Of a stretch of 49,313 nt of DNA, positions 10,001 through 18,800 are shown in pieces. Under the pieces are notes generated by a model. It was not told the DNA's origin. It did no database searches and was given only the letters and a program-made list of their open reading frames with translations. The DNA comes from Aureispira sp964445645 (GTDB taxonomy: Bacteria > Bacteroidota > Bacteroidia > Chitinophagales > Saprospiraceae): contig CAYULH010000028.1 of NCBI GenBank assembly GCA_964445645.1, positions 1 through 49,313 of the forward strand, in the 5' to 3' direction. The translations under genes and the position numbers were made by a program. Every line of letters starts with the position of its first letter. Position 1 is the stretch's first letter.

Positions 10001-13000
10001 ATTAAGTGGATACTCGTACCAATCTACATCAATTGGTCCTCCCAGATTTCGTTCTACTTGAGGGACAGCCCATCTCAATGCACATTCTTCATACCCCATA
10101 CTAGGCTCATTTTCAAGAACACCGCTACTATAAGCTTCTCCAACACCATCTGTAGTAGTATAATCATAAGCCACCCCCATAGTAGAAGTTTGACTACTTG
10201 TTGCTGCCCAATTATCATCCATTACAATTCTTTTTACCCGAATACCACCTCCATATTGTGTACGATCAGGATTATTGAGTCGAATATAAGAACGCTCTAA
10301 ATCTACCGTTTTACCAAATTCATTATTAGCACAGTATTTATAAAAACCTGCAAATATAGCATTGATATTTTCCCCTAATTGACTGACCTGAAAAATAGCA
10401 TCTGGTGCTCCACCCAAATCTACTTCTAACATTTTCTGTGGTAGATTTTCTTTTAAGAACTTCCAAGAATTCTGTAACATAGGATGATAGTTTTTTCCTT
10501 GTACATTAATTCTCGAATCCTTGACCACTATATTAGCTCTGGTGTATTCTCCTCCTACTTGACTGGTAGATTCAAAATCAATCCAACGTCCATTATTATT
10601 TTTCTCAATTTCACAATAACCTGATACATACTCCCACAAGTCATTTCCATTATTTCCGTTCCTCAAGTTCACCCGAATTTTATAAGATAACTGTTTGTAA
10701 CGATTGTTACCACGTTGTACTTCTGGCAAGTCTATGATGTAGTTGTTCAACTCGTTAATATCATTGGTAGGCTGTTCTAATTCAAATTGTAAGGTTCTAC
10801 CCAAGTAATCGGGATTGGGTGCCACTGTAAACGTATTATAACCACTGCTTCCTTCTGCCAAAGAACTCAGCTTAAACATACGAGTAGCACGAGCATCTTG
10901 CACATAGCCATAATCATCTCTTTCCAGTACCAGATTAATAGCTGCTCCCGAAGGGGTTTTAATCTTTTTGAGATGCCATGCAGCTATATCAGCATCTAGT
11001 CGAGCTTTTTCCGAAGGGGCCTGAGCCGTGTAAGGCAAATTCATATTGTCACAGACATCATAACCTGCTCGTAGATTTTGAGAACGATACACGCCCCATT
11101 TATCTATTTTGCTATTGTCATAATCAGGATTTAGGCTATTGTATTCAAATTCATAAGGTGATAAGGCCCCTCTAGTATTATTCTCATAGGTAAAATATAC
11201 CGACTTGAGGGTCAATTTTCCAGTTTTGATAGCTGGATTGCTTCCATTAGTCCATAAGTTTTGGTTGGCATTAATAGCAGAAGTATCAGAAGGGTTATTA
11301 TTATCAATACCTTTGCACAAACTATAATCATACTGAAAATGAACAGTCTTGAGTGGTGTAGCATTGGCCTTCCCATTGGCCTTGATGTCCGACTTGGCAT
11401 AAAGGGTAATTTTATCCAATTTGTAAGAATATTCACCATACTTGTCGGCATCACTATCTGTATTGCTTTGTATGTAATGCTTGGCACCTCGGGCATCAAA
11501 ACGTTTGGAAACCTCAAAATAGGCAATATGTGTTTTGGTTTCGATAGTAGCTGGCAGGTATACCTCACGTTCTCCCCAAGTCAATGCTGCCACATCATCA
11601 GCCTTGTCATTCTCAAAGCCTCTTGCATAGTTGGCTCCAAAAAATGGTGCTCTCCACTGATAATTATTAGACAATTTCACATAATTGGTTTTCATCCAAT
11701 AGCCCACATCACCATCTGAGGGGCCAGCAATACCATCAATATCTCCATAATCTGCACCTAGTACAGACGTGAGTAGGTGACTGTGTACAAATTGAGGCAG
11801 TTCCTGTTCATCTATTCTATCATTAGAGCGCAAACCAGAATTACTTGGTTTATAATCAATATCTCTTCTACTATCATTTTCGCCAGTAATAGTTGTTTGG
11901 TTATTACAGTTGCCATCAGGTGCTACACTAAAATTAGCTTCTCGTTGTTTGTGGTTATATACAGGCAATCCATAATTCCAACGCACTCCATCTTGTCCTA
12001 CTACCGTGAAGGCTGCATTTTGGTCATTATTGGGGCGTGTAATATCCATTACAGGAGATGATTCATAATTATTCAGGCTGTTGCTTGAATAATGCTTAAT
12101 ATCAAATTCAGGTAAGATTTCCTGACTGCCACTCATCAATAGCTTATTGGTAATGGGCTGTACAGAGCTGCTTCGTGGTTTTCTATTGCCAATAGTTCTA
12201 TGGTTTTTATCTCTATTCCACTGTACTTTTGTATCATACCTTCCTTGGTTCTGCCAAGACACTGTGTTTATATCCCTTTCTGCTTGAAGTTCGCCTCCAT
12301 TGTGCCTATAATAGTTATAGTTAAACTTGTCTATTTTGAGACGCATCGGTTTATCTCTAGCTTCACCATTTCCTATATAATCATAAGTGTTGGCTTTTTC
12401 AGCAGTCATTTCTCCTGCCATTTTGTAATAGAAGGGCTCGTAATTAGCTGCTAAATCTGTTCCTTTGTAATTCACCCAACTGATATATGGCCAGTCACTT
12501 TGTATTTCAGTTCTAAAATTAAGTTTTGCATCAACTCCAAACTTTAACAATACGCCTCCTTCTACCCCCAAATGACCTCCAACAGTGCTAGATTCCAACA
12601 GTGGGTCAGACAAAAAACCATAATCAGAACGGTAGGCTCTAAACATTCCACCAATTCCTTGACCTGTAATACTGTAAATATCATGAGTCATTATAGGGGT
12701 TGCTAAATAGCGTTTATGCTTCTCCAAAGTCCCATCTTTTTCACGATTAAAATCTGTAATTCCATATTTATCATTGTTCTGCAAATAGTTATAGCCAAAA
12801 CTAGTCTTCTTCACTGATCGCTTTGCATCTGCAATAGATTGTTCACTATAGCTACCATTGATTCCATATTTTGCGTGAATAGTAAGTCCTCCAGGAGAAA
12901 AAGCTCCCAAGAAGCTAACACTAAACCCTTTCCATTTCCTAGCAATAGAAGGTGTGTAGGCTGCCTTAGAAAATGACATGTTGGAACTAACGCCCACATT

Positions 13001-13759
13001 TGTAGCACGACCAGTATACTTACTTGCATTTACATTCAGTGAAAAACGTTCATTGCCTGTAGCATCAAAACTTAGATTAGCTCCTACACTGGGGATATAG
13101 TCTCTACCACCTCTGTAAGAAAGAGAAAATCCTACATTAGCAGATGCTAAGTCCAAAGTAGAAAGAGAAAGTCCCCCATTCAACCCTACTTGGTAATTAC
13201 CTCTACCTGGTACAATTCCTAGCCCTATAGCTGGATCTATACTGAGACCTACTCCTTTATAACTATTATATACATAGTTCACTCCCAAAGAAAAACTAGA
13301 GGAAAAATCAACTCCTGCAATCTCCAAACTTGCCGTTCCCCCAGCCGTAGCCGTAATATTCTTTCGCATATCCAACTTACGCGCCACCAATTCCCCATTA
13401 AAATCATCGGGCAGACCACGCATACTTCTCGACAAAGCCCCCACATTGATGTTCCAGCCCAAGCCTGTCCACGTGGCTTCCTGCTCCATGCTGGTGACAG
13501 AATTGTAGAACAAATTGATGGGATAGCCGCCATCTGGACCGGGCACTTCCAATAGAGGAATATTATAGGTAAAATCTCCCGAAAATAAATTGACCATTTC
13601 GGTGGTGCCTACCGGCTCAAAACTTTTGACCTCGGGTTGTGAAGGGCCGGCGGTAAGGGCTACTGCTACGGCAGGAAAGAACAGTTGATTGACAAACAAA
13701 AGAATAAAAAACCAACAGGCGGCTTGTAGACGTGTAGAACGCATGTAACTTGTATTCAT
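7064..13759 (-). CDS. 2231-aa SpvB/TcB-like giant secreted protein
   Basis: The protein opens with a signal peptide (about residues 1-35). Residues 45-120 match the conserved start of Bacteroidota Rhs-partner proteins: VNLFSGDFTYNIPLLEVPG, then the GGYPI, WTGLGWNINVG and RSMRGLPDDFNG blocks, which resemble the N-terminus of SpvB/TcB. Residues about 140-305 are glycine-rich alternating strands that look like outer-membrane beta-hairpins. The middle is a long beta-rich repeat region. Near the end is a jelly-roll carbohydrate-binding-like domain (HTGEYSLLVPP, NYVFSAWVRVQN, YMYLDDIRIFPADG), followed by one closing YD-type unit (VYNPVDFKLRATLDDNN, YIYDEAGNL). The start at 13759 is an ATG; a second ATG at 13744 would also leave the signal peptide intact. 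It lies upstream of the Rhs gene in the same operon, as TcB-like and TcC-like parts do in insecticidal toxin complexes. That parallel is inferred. Confidence 0.88.
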   Translation of the reverse strand: MNTSYMRSTRLQAACWFFILLFVNQLFFPAVAVALTAGPSQPEVKSFEPVGTTEMVNLFSGDFTYNIPLLEVPGPDGGYPINLFYNSVTSMEQEATWTGLGWNINVGALSRSMRGLPDDFNGELVARKLDMRKNITATAGGTASLEIAGVDFSSSFSLGVNYVYNSYKGVGLSIDPAIGLGIVPGRGNYQVGLNGGLSLSTLDLASANVGFSLSYRGGRDYIPSVGANLSFDATGNERFSLNVNASKYTGRATNVGVSSNMSFSKAAYTPSIARKWKGFSVSFLGAFSPGGLTIHAKYGINGSYSEQSIADAKRSVKKTSFGYNYLQNNDKYGITDFNREKDGTLEKHKRYLATPIMTHDIYSITGQGIGGMFRAYRSDYGFLSDPLLESSTVGGHLGVEGGVLLKFGVDAKLNFRTEIQSDWPYISWVNYKGTDLAANYEPFYYKMAGEMTAEKANTYDYIGNGEARDKPMRLKIDKFNYNYYRHNGGELQAERDINTVSWQNQGRYDTKVQWNRDKNHRTIGNRKPRSSSVQPITNKLLMSGSQEILPEFDIKHYSSNSLNNYESSPVMDITRPNNDQNAAFTVVGQDGVRWNYGLPVYNHKQREANFSVAPDGNCNNQTTITGENDSRRDIDYKPSNSGLRSNDRIDEQELPQFVHSHLLTSVLGADYGDIDGIAGPSDGDVGYWMKTNYVKLSNNYQWRAPFFGANYARGFENDKADDVAALTWGEREVYLPATIETKTHIAYFEVSKRFDARGAKHYIQSNTDSDADKYGEYSYKLDKITLYAKSDIKANGKANATPLKTVHFQYDYSLCKGIDNNNPSDTSAINANQNLWTNGSNPAIKTGKLTLKSVYFTYENNTRGALSPYEFEYNSLNPDYDNSKIDKWGVYRSQNLRAGYDVCDNMNLPYTAQAPSEKARLDADIAAWHLKKIKTPSGAAINLVLERDDYGYVQDARATRMFKLSSLAEGSSGYNTFTVAPNPDYLGRTLQFELEQPTNDINELNNYIIDLPEVQRGNNRYKQLSYKIRVNLRNGNNGNDLWEYVSGYCEIEKNNNGRWIDFESTSQVGGEYTRANIVVKDSRINVQGKNYHPMLQNSWKFLKENLPQKMLEVDLGGAPDAIFQVSQLGENINAIFAGFYKYCANNEFGKTVDLERSYIRLNNPDRTQYGGGIRVKRIVMDDNWAATSSQTSTMGVAYDYTTTDGVGEAYSSGVLENEPSMGYEECALRWAVPQVERNLGGPIDVDWYEYPLNEGYYPGAEVGYSKVTVRSLASDYAFKKSKGETIPTDLQTTSYATTGQTVYEYYTAKDFPIVTNKTTLDPSTTDPLLSGLGELLVFTRIDQYTGTQGYSIEMNNMHGRERKISTYGQEPDGSVKDEPLTQVEYFYKSKERVDYRRGKPNQTIRVLDNEVKVLVADSPDAEAAQTEKQLMGVDYEFFIDGRQAVQTAFSVGAQVNQHIVFIPTFFPIIPFIPIPVTTVIPSYSFNENKSRTSVSNKVIVRSGILEEVYAFDGQAHLVTTNKVFDPKTGQPLLSTVDNQLTGKIYNYSVPAYLAHEGMGAAAENWGHRLEFIFDRDPDACTGYFPTTLTNEQLQNLSAGDEFVAELKLTSGSNATLAKARIIYMGELYTQAGNKQPQFDILNYNSLNLTNQVNNFQAVCTNTRSGKRNLIGASIAQYSTIDTEGNTGGANPLTNRTMQSAATSTAMEISLNNGVANLSPTNATSVEQVTIDNVLSTSGAVFSDDWALEYYNYKVNTDNINPYISGKRGVWKSKSTHAYIDARTQQPLAAQPKLADIRTSGVLNAVSLFNWENPFVQYVEGSKWVRTQDISKYRLGGQAVESRDVLGNYQAALYGYGDNLVTAQAANAKYYEVGFEGFEEWNQGDQTLDYLGNKGYINNGNIDILPGQPNSYREQHEHYRLTYPMLKPSNDTALVLVKKPYVAHPINIDKASLYLSDNTDKVRVEAQVVQAYPLDAGNNRYKVPGLTNLIDTDTEGEYMVLKLDFSAACNKEALEASDWWAGEITLLHKRPVSEQAAVKSIVKVVQDYAHTGEYSLLVPPDEAKTGHKLEQQLLYLQDGKNYVFSAWVRVQNNAYPVEDNAVMSYGQYGSYLNINGKTLGPAGPIIEGWQKVEGTFTYDNIGSNPDNVFQIIAYPGNNYMYLDDIRIFPADGNMVSHVYNPVDFKLRATLDDNNYATFYIYDEAGNLISTKRETERGIKTIQEARNYIQPNQ

Positions 13760-13793
13760 AATAATAACGGTGTTAAGGTAGTAGGTTTAGGTA

Positions 13794-14435
13794 TTACTGC
13801 TCTTGCAACTGCATGGCAGGGGCTTGCGCCAATAGGGCATTGGGGTAATTGATTTTGATCGGCCCTGTATTAAAATAGGGCAAGTCTAGCAATAGGGTTT
13901 TGTCTGCTGTAGGGTCTTTACCTTTGGGGAAACCCACTACAAAAGTTCGGCTCTTAGACAAATCGTAGGAGCGTTCAAAATGGTAGAGGGCGCAAGGCAG
14001 CGTGTCTTGGCCTTCTATCAGTTGGAGGTCTTGCTGCATGGCATACGAAAAGTAAAACAGGCGTTCCTGTTCTTGGCTTTTGTCTGTTAGGCCATAGTTG
14101 AGAATGTTCCAAGATTTGACCCCTTGGTCTTGGATTTCAGGGTCATGGATAGCCAATTGCAACGTCCAATAGTGCATACCATTGAGTTCGGTTTGGCGTG
14201 CTTGGTGGGCTGCTGCTGCTATTTGGTTGCTTTGTTTTTCGTTGGCAATGATAAAATCAACGGTTTTGTATTGTGCCACGACTTCAAGGGGTGCTATGGT
14301 CTTGGTTTTGCGAAAACCATTGTTTGGATCACGCATCCAATTGACATAATCGGCAGGCTCTAGTACTGGTTGCCCACAGCTATTGAGCAACAGGAGCAGA
14401 AGCCACCACCAGTTTTTGTTTATTTGTTTTGTCAC
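13794..14435 (-). CDS. Operon lipoprotein of unknown function
   Basis: This 213-residue protein starts at GTG. There is no upstream ATG in frame, and this start is what supplies the lipoprotein signal: a charged N-terminus, a tryptophan/leucine-rich core and the lipobox LNSC with the acylated cysteine near residue 20. The mature part contains DYVNWMRDPNNGFRKTK, which recurs in small lipoproteins found next to Bacteroidota Rhs genes as far as I recall, and no domain I can name. It starts 12 bp after the OmpH-like gene and stops 34 bp before the 2231-aa gene. An anchor or assembly factor at the outer membrane is plausible from position alone. Confidence 0.85.
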   Translation of the reverse strand: MTKQINKNWWWLLLLLLNSCGQPVLEPADYVNWMRDPNNGFRKTKTIAPLEVVAQYKTVDFIIANEKQSNQIAAAAHQARQTELNGMHYWTLQLAIHDPEIQDQGVKSWNILNYGLTDKSQEQERLFYFSYAMQQDLQLIEGQDTLPCALYHFERSYDLSKSRTFVVGFPKGKDPTADKTLLLDLPYFNTGPIKINYPNALLAQAPAMQLQEQ

Positions 14436-14447
14436 GAGGTTTAGTTT

Positions 14448-14951
14448 TTAATTTCCTGCATATTTTTGATTGATATAGTCAATGACGGCTTGGGTTACCT
14501 CCTTGTGTTTATTGGCATACAAAACGGTATGTTGTCCTGTTTGCCCAAGCAAATAATCATAGCCATATTCCGCTCCATACTCTTGGGTGTACTGGTCGAT
14601 TTGTTTCCAAATGGCAGTAGTATACTCTTGGCTTTTTTGGTAATATTCGGCTTGTTGCTGCTGCTGTAAGCCATTATAATACTGCTGTGCTTGTAGCCAT
14701 CTTGCTTGTTGGGCTGCATCTTGTTGGGCAGCTTGTTCTAATGCTTTTAATTGCAATTTCACAGAATCTAGTTGTTGTTGCTGTTGCCGTTTTACTTGCT
14801 CTAGGCGTTGTTGCAATTCTTTTTTGCCTTCAAATTCCTCAAACAACAAGGCGGCATCTACATACGCTACTTTAGGTATTTGCAAATACACAATTGCGGC
14901 CACACTAATACTAATTGCCAATACAAAAATTAAAGCTGTAGTTTGTTTCAT
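14448..14951 (-). CDS. OmpH/Skp-like periplasmic chaperone, glutamine-rich
   Basis: This 167-residue protein has an N-terminal membrane or signal segment (residues 5-24), followed by the OmpH opening pattern (KVAYVDAALLFEEFEGKKEL). A long glutamine-rich coiled coil covers about residues 50-120, and a small C-terminal head includes YDYLLGQTGQHTVLYANKHKEVTQAVIDYIN, similar to the end of OmpH proteins. Skp/OmpH trimers hold unfolded outer-membrane proteins in the periplasm. A dedicated copy in an operon of giant secreted proteins suggests it serves those clients. No standalone bam or lpx genes lie nearby, so this is not the housekeeping skp context. The gene lies 11 bp downstream of the 677-aa gene. 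Confidence 0.85.
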   Translation of the reverse strand: MKQTTALIFVLAISISVAAIVYLQIPKVAYVDAALLFEEFEGKKELQQRLEQVKRQQQQQLDSVKLQLKALEQAAQQDAAQQARWLQAQQYYNGLQQQQQAEYYQKSQEYTTAIWKQIDQYTQEYGAEYGYDYLLGQTGQHTVLYANKHKEVTQAVIDYINQKYAGN

Positions 14952-14962
14952 ACGATAGTTGG

Positions 14963-16996
14963 TTAGGGTATCTTAAAACGCATGGTGTAAAACTCCTCTT
15001 TGTTGGCTTTAAACTCAATGCTATAAATTTCTTGATTGTTATAATTGGTGCCACCTGTTGGTATTAAGTCTAGGGCTTTCCAGTTGGTGCCATAATCTAT
15101 ATCAAAACTGCCCTGCTGTATGGGCGTTCGTTGCCAATCATAAATGGTATAATCTACGCTCTCCCCTGTTTGCACAGCATATTGTTGTACAAACTTAAAA
15201 AACAGGGTAGAATCGGTCAATTGCACATAACCTGCCTCTGGTTTGTTCTTGAGCAAGGCATAATTGGGCGGTTCTTTGCTGTCAAAGCTGGTTCTTACAT
15301 CGTGAATGATGCGTCTTTGTCTTTCAGATTTTTCATTAAACCCTGCTGTCCAATAATACTGTTCGGCTCCTGCAGGCAATGTTTTGGTGGCAACTAATAA
15401 ATCATTGAGATAAAATTCTACGGTTCTGTTGCCTACAAATCGCCATTCCATTGCCATTCCTTCTCTGTGATGTCTGAGATTACTTGCCACTTGGTCACTA
15501 GCAGCCCAGCCTCCTACTCGATCAATTAAATACATTTTACCATCAGTTGGTACAAATAGCTTAAAAGGTAAGTTTTCAAAATTAGTATTAGATATAAATG
15601 CTTGCTTTACAGGATGCAAACCAACATAAAACACAGCATTGATAAGTTCAGTATTGTACTGCTGATTGGGAAAAGTGGAATGATCGCCTGATACCCACCA
15701 CTTGATACTTTGGGGTTGTGATGGATTTGCCTCTACTACAAGACGCTCATCATAACCATAACTTCTATAATCTGCAATTGAAGTGGTTGGTCTTGGAAGT
15801 GTTGGTTCTATTGTTATACTATTACCCGAAAAAACAGCAATGGTAGTAGCTGGAATATTGGCCTCTAAGTGCATTTTTTCCTCTACAGAGCTGTTGATGA
15901 CGCTGGTTGTATTGCTTGTTGTATTGGTAATGCTTAGGCTATAAGCTCCTTTGCCCAAGGAAGATAGTTGACTAGTGGTTGCCCCTGTATTCCATAAATA
16001 ATTATAGCTGCCTGACAAATAACTGGGTGCTATCAACTCTACATCAATGCTGCCATCTAAACTGTACTTAGAAGCGTGGTTGATGGTTTGTTTGACCAAG
16101 GGCCTTTCACTACAAAAAGACGATTTCAGGTCATAGGCAACCCGTCTATCCAAGGTTGAATTATCATTAAAACCAACTGCAATCAAGTAGTGGTTGGATG
16201 CTTTTTGGGGCAATGTGGCACTATGGATGAGCGTGCCTTCCAAGTAAACTTCGAGTTGGTGATTGCCCAAAAAGCGTATTTCTAATTCTTCTTCTGTATT
16301 GTAATCATGTCCTGTATAATTGTGTCCTCCAAAAACCTGACGCTCTTGTGCGGCATAAATTTTCCTATCAGAAACAAGCAGTCCCAAAGCAGCATGAAAT
16401 ACAAATGACTTATGCAATTCTCTAGCATCCAAAGCATTCTCTTCCAACAACTCTATATAAAACACAGGAGGTTTGGTTGAATCATAACTCTGATTCGGAA
16501 AATTGGGATGGTTGTTGGTAAATCGAGCAAAAATGCGCCCTGTATCATTTTCTATATCTATGGCTGTTTTGTCATAGACATGCAGACGCTGATCGGCGTG
16601 GTTTTGCGAGGGCAAATTAGGATTGGCCGTAGCCGTATTGCCTACCATAGACAAACTGGTATCATTAGGCACTAAACGCCCCAATTCCCAACTTCGGAAG
16701 GTAGAAGCCCTAACCACCTCTGGCGCACTGCTATCCACCGTAACCGTACAACTGTATTTGCCCATAGGCAAGCTATCAATAGAGGCCGTGGTATCGCCTG
16801 TACTCCAAGTATAGGTGTATGTTCCAGACAAAATGGGGCTTAAAGTAATACTCCCCAATCCTCCTGCACAAGTCACTTCTTGAGTAGATACCGTTACAGT
16901 CGTATAATTTTGGGTGTATGCTGTAGAACAAAACATTAGCAGCACAGCACTAAATAGATATGGAATGGGTATTCTGATAGAAAACAAAAGGTTCAT
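14963..16996 (-). CDS. Secreted surface protein with two SprB-repeat plus jelly-roll-like modules
   Basis: This 677-residue protein begins with a signal peptide ending near STAYTQ. It contains two tandem copies of one architecture. Each copy starts with a SprB-type repeat (GGLGSITL..TYTWSTGDTTASI..GKYSCTV near residues 40-90; DGSIDVEL..YNYLWNTGATTSQL..GAYSLSI near 310-365). Each then has a module of about 220 residues with matching landmarks: PNFPNQSY versus STFPNQQY, IRFLGNHQLEVYLEG versus WRFVGNRTVEFYLND, and VGFNDNSTLDRR versus AGFNEKSERQRR. The modules look like lectin or laminin-G-type sandwiches, but I cannot assign a family. There is no T9SS tail. It is the first gene of the operon, so the promoter should lie in 16997-17674. 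A surface adhesin or recognition subunit is inferred. Confidence 0.87.
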   Translation of the reverse strand: MNLLFSIRIPIPYLFSAVLLMFCSTAYTQNYTTVTVSTQEVTCAGGLGSITLSPILSGTYTYTWSTGDTTASIDSLPMGKYSCTVTVDSSAPEVVRASTFRSWELGRLVPNDTSLSMVGNTATANPNLPSQNHADQRLHVYDKTAIDIENDTGRIFARFTNNHPNFPNQSYDSTKPPVFYIELLEENALDARELHKSFVFHAALGLLVSDRKIYAAQERQVFGGHNYTGHDYNTEEELEIRFLGNHQLEVYLEGTLIHSATLPQKASNHYLIAVGFNDNSTLDRRVAYDLKSSFCSERPLVKQTINHASKYSLDGSIDVELIAPSYLSGSYNYLWNTGATTSQLSSLGKGAYSLSITNTTSNTTSVINSSVEEKMHLEANIPATTIAVFSGNSITIEPTLPRPTTSIADYRSYGYDERLVVEANPSQPQSIKWWVSGDHSTFPNQQYNTELINAVFYVGLHPVKQAFISNTNFENLPFKLFVPTDGKMYLIDRVGGWAASDQVASNLRHHREGMAMEWRFVGNRTVEFYLNDLLVATKTLPAGAEQYYWTAGFNEKSERQRRIIHDVRTSFDSKEPPNYALLKNKPEAGYVQLTDSTLFFKFVQQYAVQTGESVDYTIYDWQRTPIQQGSFDIDYGTNWKALDLIPTGGTNYNNQEIYSIEFKANKEEFYTMRFKIP

Positions 16997-17674
16997 GGAT
17001 TAAGGATTAAGTACAGCCGCTCGCACCCATTGGACACAAGCATTCCTGTACTATTTTTACAAATAGATACTAGTTTCATTCACAATATAGCATTGCCAAT
17101 GAAAGGTAAATTATTTAATAGTTAAGCTAAATGATCGTTGGTCGAGCATTGCCCCAAAAGGGTAAGATAGGAGCAAATGGGTTGTTTGGTAAAGCGTTTT
17201 TAAAAGGTCAATGGAATAGTTTTCAAAATAACATTATGACTAAAATTAAACTGTAATGTTTTAATATTTAACTAAAATTTGTTTATTACACATTAAAATT
17301 ATCATAACTAATTATGACTAAGATAATGCAAAAACAGCTTAAAAGCAAGCTCTATTGCATTTTTATACAAAGTAAAAATCATTATAAAAACCACTCAAAA
17401 ATGTATATGCCTTATAAAATGCTTATTATCACTACAGCACCGATAAATAAAGACTTTTGGCATATTATCCTATCTTGAAAATAAATTGTTTTTGGGTTGG
17501 TTGAGTAGGGAGGTTTTTGCTTGTTTTTATAAATACTATCATTAAAATAATCTCAAAATTTATTTTACATTATAAAACATCTAAGAATAAACAATAAAAT
17601 AACTATCTTTAAATTTTAGAAAGAAACAAAAAATTGCATCTTTAAAACTTTTTGGTTATCTTTAATGATTATTT
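16997..17674. other. AT-rich intergenic region between divergent operons
   Basis: No convincing open frame, RNA gene or CRISPR repeat is visible. The region separates the minus-strand giant operon from the plus-strand TcmP cassette, so both promoters must lie here. The right half (about 17220-17660) is strongly AT-rich. It contains two similar short runs, ATTATGACTAAAAT near 17234 and ATTATGACTAAGAT near 17313. I could not find a good minus-strand TAnnTTTG motif for the giant operon. Confidence 0.6.
17634..17664 (+). promoter_or_regulatory. Putative Bacteroidota promoter for the TcmP cassette
   Basis: A TTG at 17634-17636 and TATCTTTA at 17657-17664 are separated by 20 bp, which fits the TTG/TAnnTTTG spacing with one mismatch in the last base. 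The predicted transcript would begin only a few bases before the ATG at 17675, so the mRNA would be almost leaderless. Confidence 0.4.
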
Positions 17675-18799
17675 ATGGCAAAACAAAAACTTTTTGATGA
17701 GCCTTTTGATGAAGGCACTCTTGTTAAATTAGAGTTATACAGAGATTATCTAACAAAATGGATTCCTGTTTTTAACTCTCGTTTAACACCAATCACTAAT
17801 ACTATTAATGTCTTTGATTTCTTTTCAGGGGTTGGATGCGACCCAACGGGTAAGCATGGCAGTCCTCTAATTGCTGTTGATGTTATAACAAAGGCTAAAT
17901 ACATAAATAGAAAAGATGTAAGAATTCATTTACATCTTAATGACTATGATAGCAACAAGTTGAATAAATTAAAACAGAATATTGTAAGTGTGGGCTATAA
18001 TCCAGCCCTATTTGATATTCATTATTACAATTCAGATGCAGTAACTTTGTTTCACCAACTACAAGGTAAGATGAAAGATGCGGCCAATTTGATATTTTTT
18101 GACCAATATGGAATAAAGTATGTAAATAAAGCTTTATTTCAACAGGTTGCTAAAAAAAGAATGACCGATTTTATTTTTTTCGTTTCTTCAGCAACCTATA
18201 ATAGGTTTGCTGATAATAGCAGTATCACTAATACGATACAAATAAGTCCTGAATTAATAAAAAACAGCAAATCAAGTCACATTCATAACTTAGTTGCTGA
18301 TGCTTATAAAAAAGCTATTCCAAACGATATAACATATTATTTAGCTCCCTTCTCTATTCAAAAAAATAAAGGGAAAGCCAAAAACATCTATGGTTTAATC
18401 TTTGGAAGTAGACATCCACTGGGAATAGAAAAATTTTTAACAGTAAGTTGGGAAAAAGATGTAGAAAATGGAACAGCTAATTTTGACATTGAAGATACTC
18501 AAATTAAAAAATCACAGTTATCTTTGTTTACAGGCAAAACTACACCCACTAAAAAAGAAATTTTTGAAAACTCACTAGAAGAGGAGATACTAAAAGGAAC
18601 ACTGACTACTGATCGGGACATTGTAGCATATATGCTTAATCATGGGTTTATAAAACAACATGTTATTCCTGTAATTGACCGTTTAAAAGCACAAAAGAAA
18701 ATTAAGTATAAAGGAAGACTTTCTCTCAAATCAGGAATACTATACAAGAAAGAAGGGGATAAAAACTACAAACCACCTACCAAAATAAAACTACTATAA
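17675..18799 (+). CDS. tcmP: Three-Cys-motif partner protein (TcmP family)
   Basis: This 374-residue protein matches the TcmP family in layout. A Rossmann-like segment at residues 46-70 (NVFDFFSGVGCDPTGKHGSP, then LIAVDV) corresponds to the usual DLFAGPG...GSP block, and HLHLNDYD and LIFFDQYG (residues 139-146) follow. The family usually has DPYG or DPFG in the latter block, so Gln144 is a small departure. Residues about 295-365 look like a winged helix (TTDRDIVAYMLNHGFIKQHVIPVIDRL). The fold suggests a methyltransferase-like or nucleotide-binding protein; the true activity of the family is not known to me. It is followed one base later by its regular partner, a DUF5131 protein. Codon use is visibly more AT-rich than in the flanking T9SS genes, which suggests transfer. 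Confidence 0.85.
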   Translation: MAKQKLFDEPFDEGTLVKLELYRDYLTKWIPVFNSRLTPITNTINVFDFFSGVGCDPTGKHGSPLIAVDVITKAKYINRKDVRIHLHLNDYDSNKLNKLKQNIVSVGYNPALFDIHYYNSDAVTLFHQLQGKMKDAANLIFFDQYGIKYVNKALFQQVAKKRMTDFIFFVSSATYNRFADNSSITNTIQISPELIKNSKSSHIHNLVADAYKKAIPNDITYYLAPFSIQKNKGKAKNIYGLIFGSRHPLGIEKFLTVSWEKDVENGTANFDIEDTQIKKSQLSLFTGKTTPTKKEIFENSLEEEILKGTLTTDRDIVAYMLNHGFIKQHVIPVIDRLKAQKKIKYKGRLSLKSGILYKKEGDKNYKPPTKIKLL

Positions 18800-18800
18800 A

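Noticed and set aside
7046..13759. Many plus-strand open frames of 60-150 codons opposite the 2231-aa gene
   Set aside because: They have no signal, domain or promoter and are mirror frames of a long, well-supported gene on the other strand.
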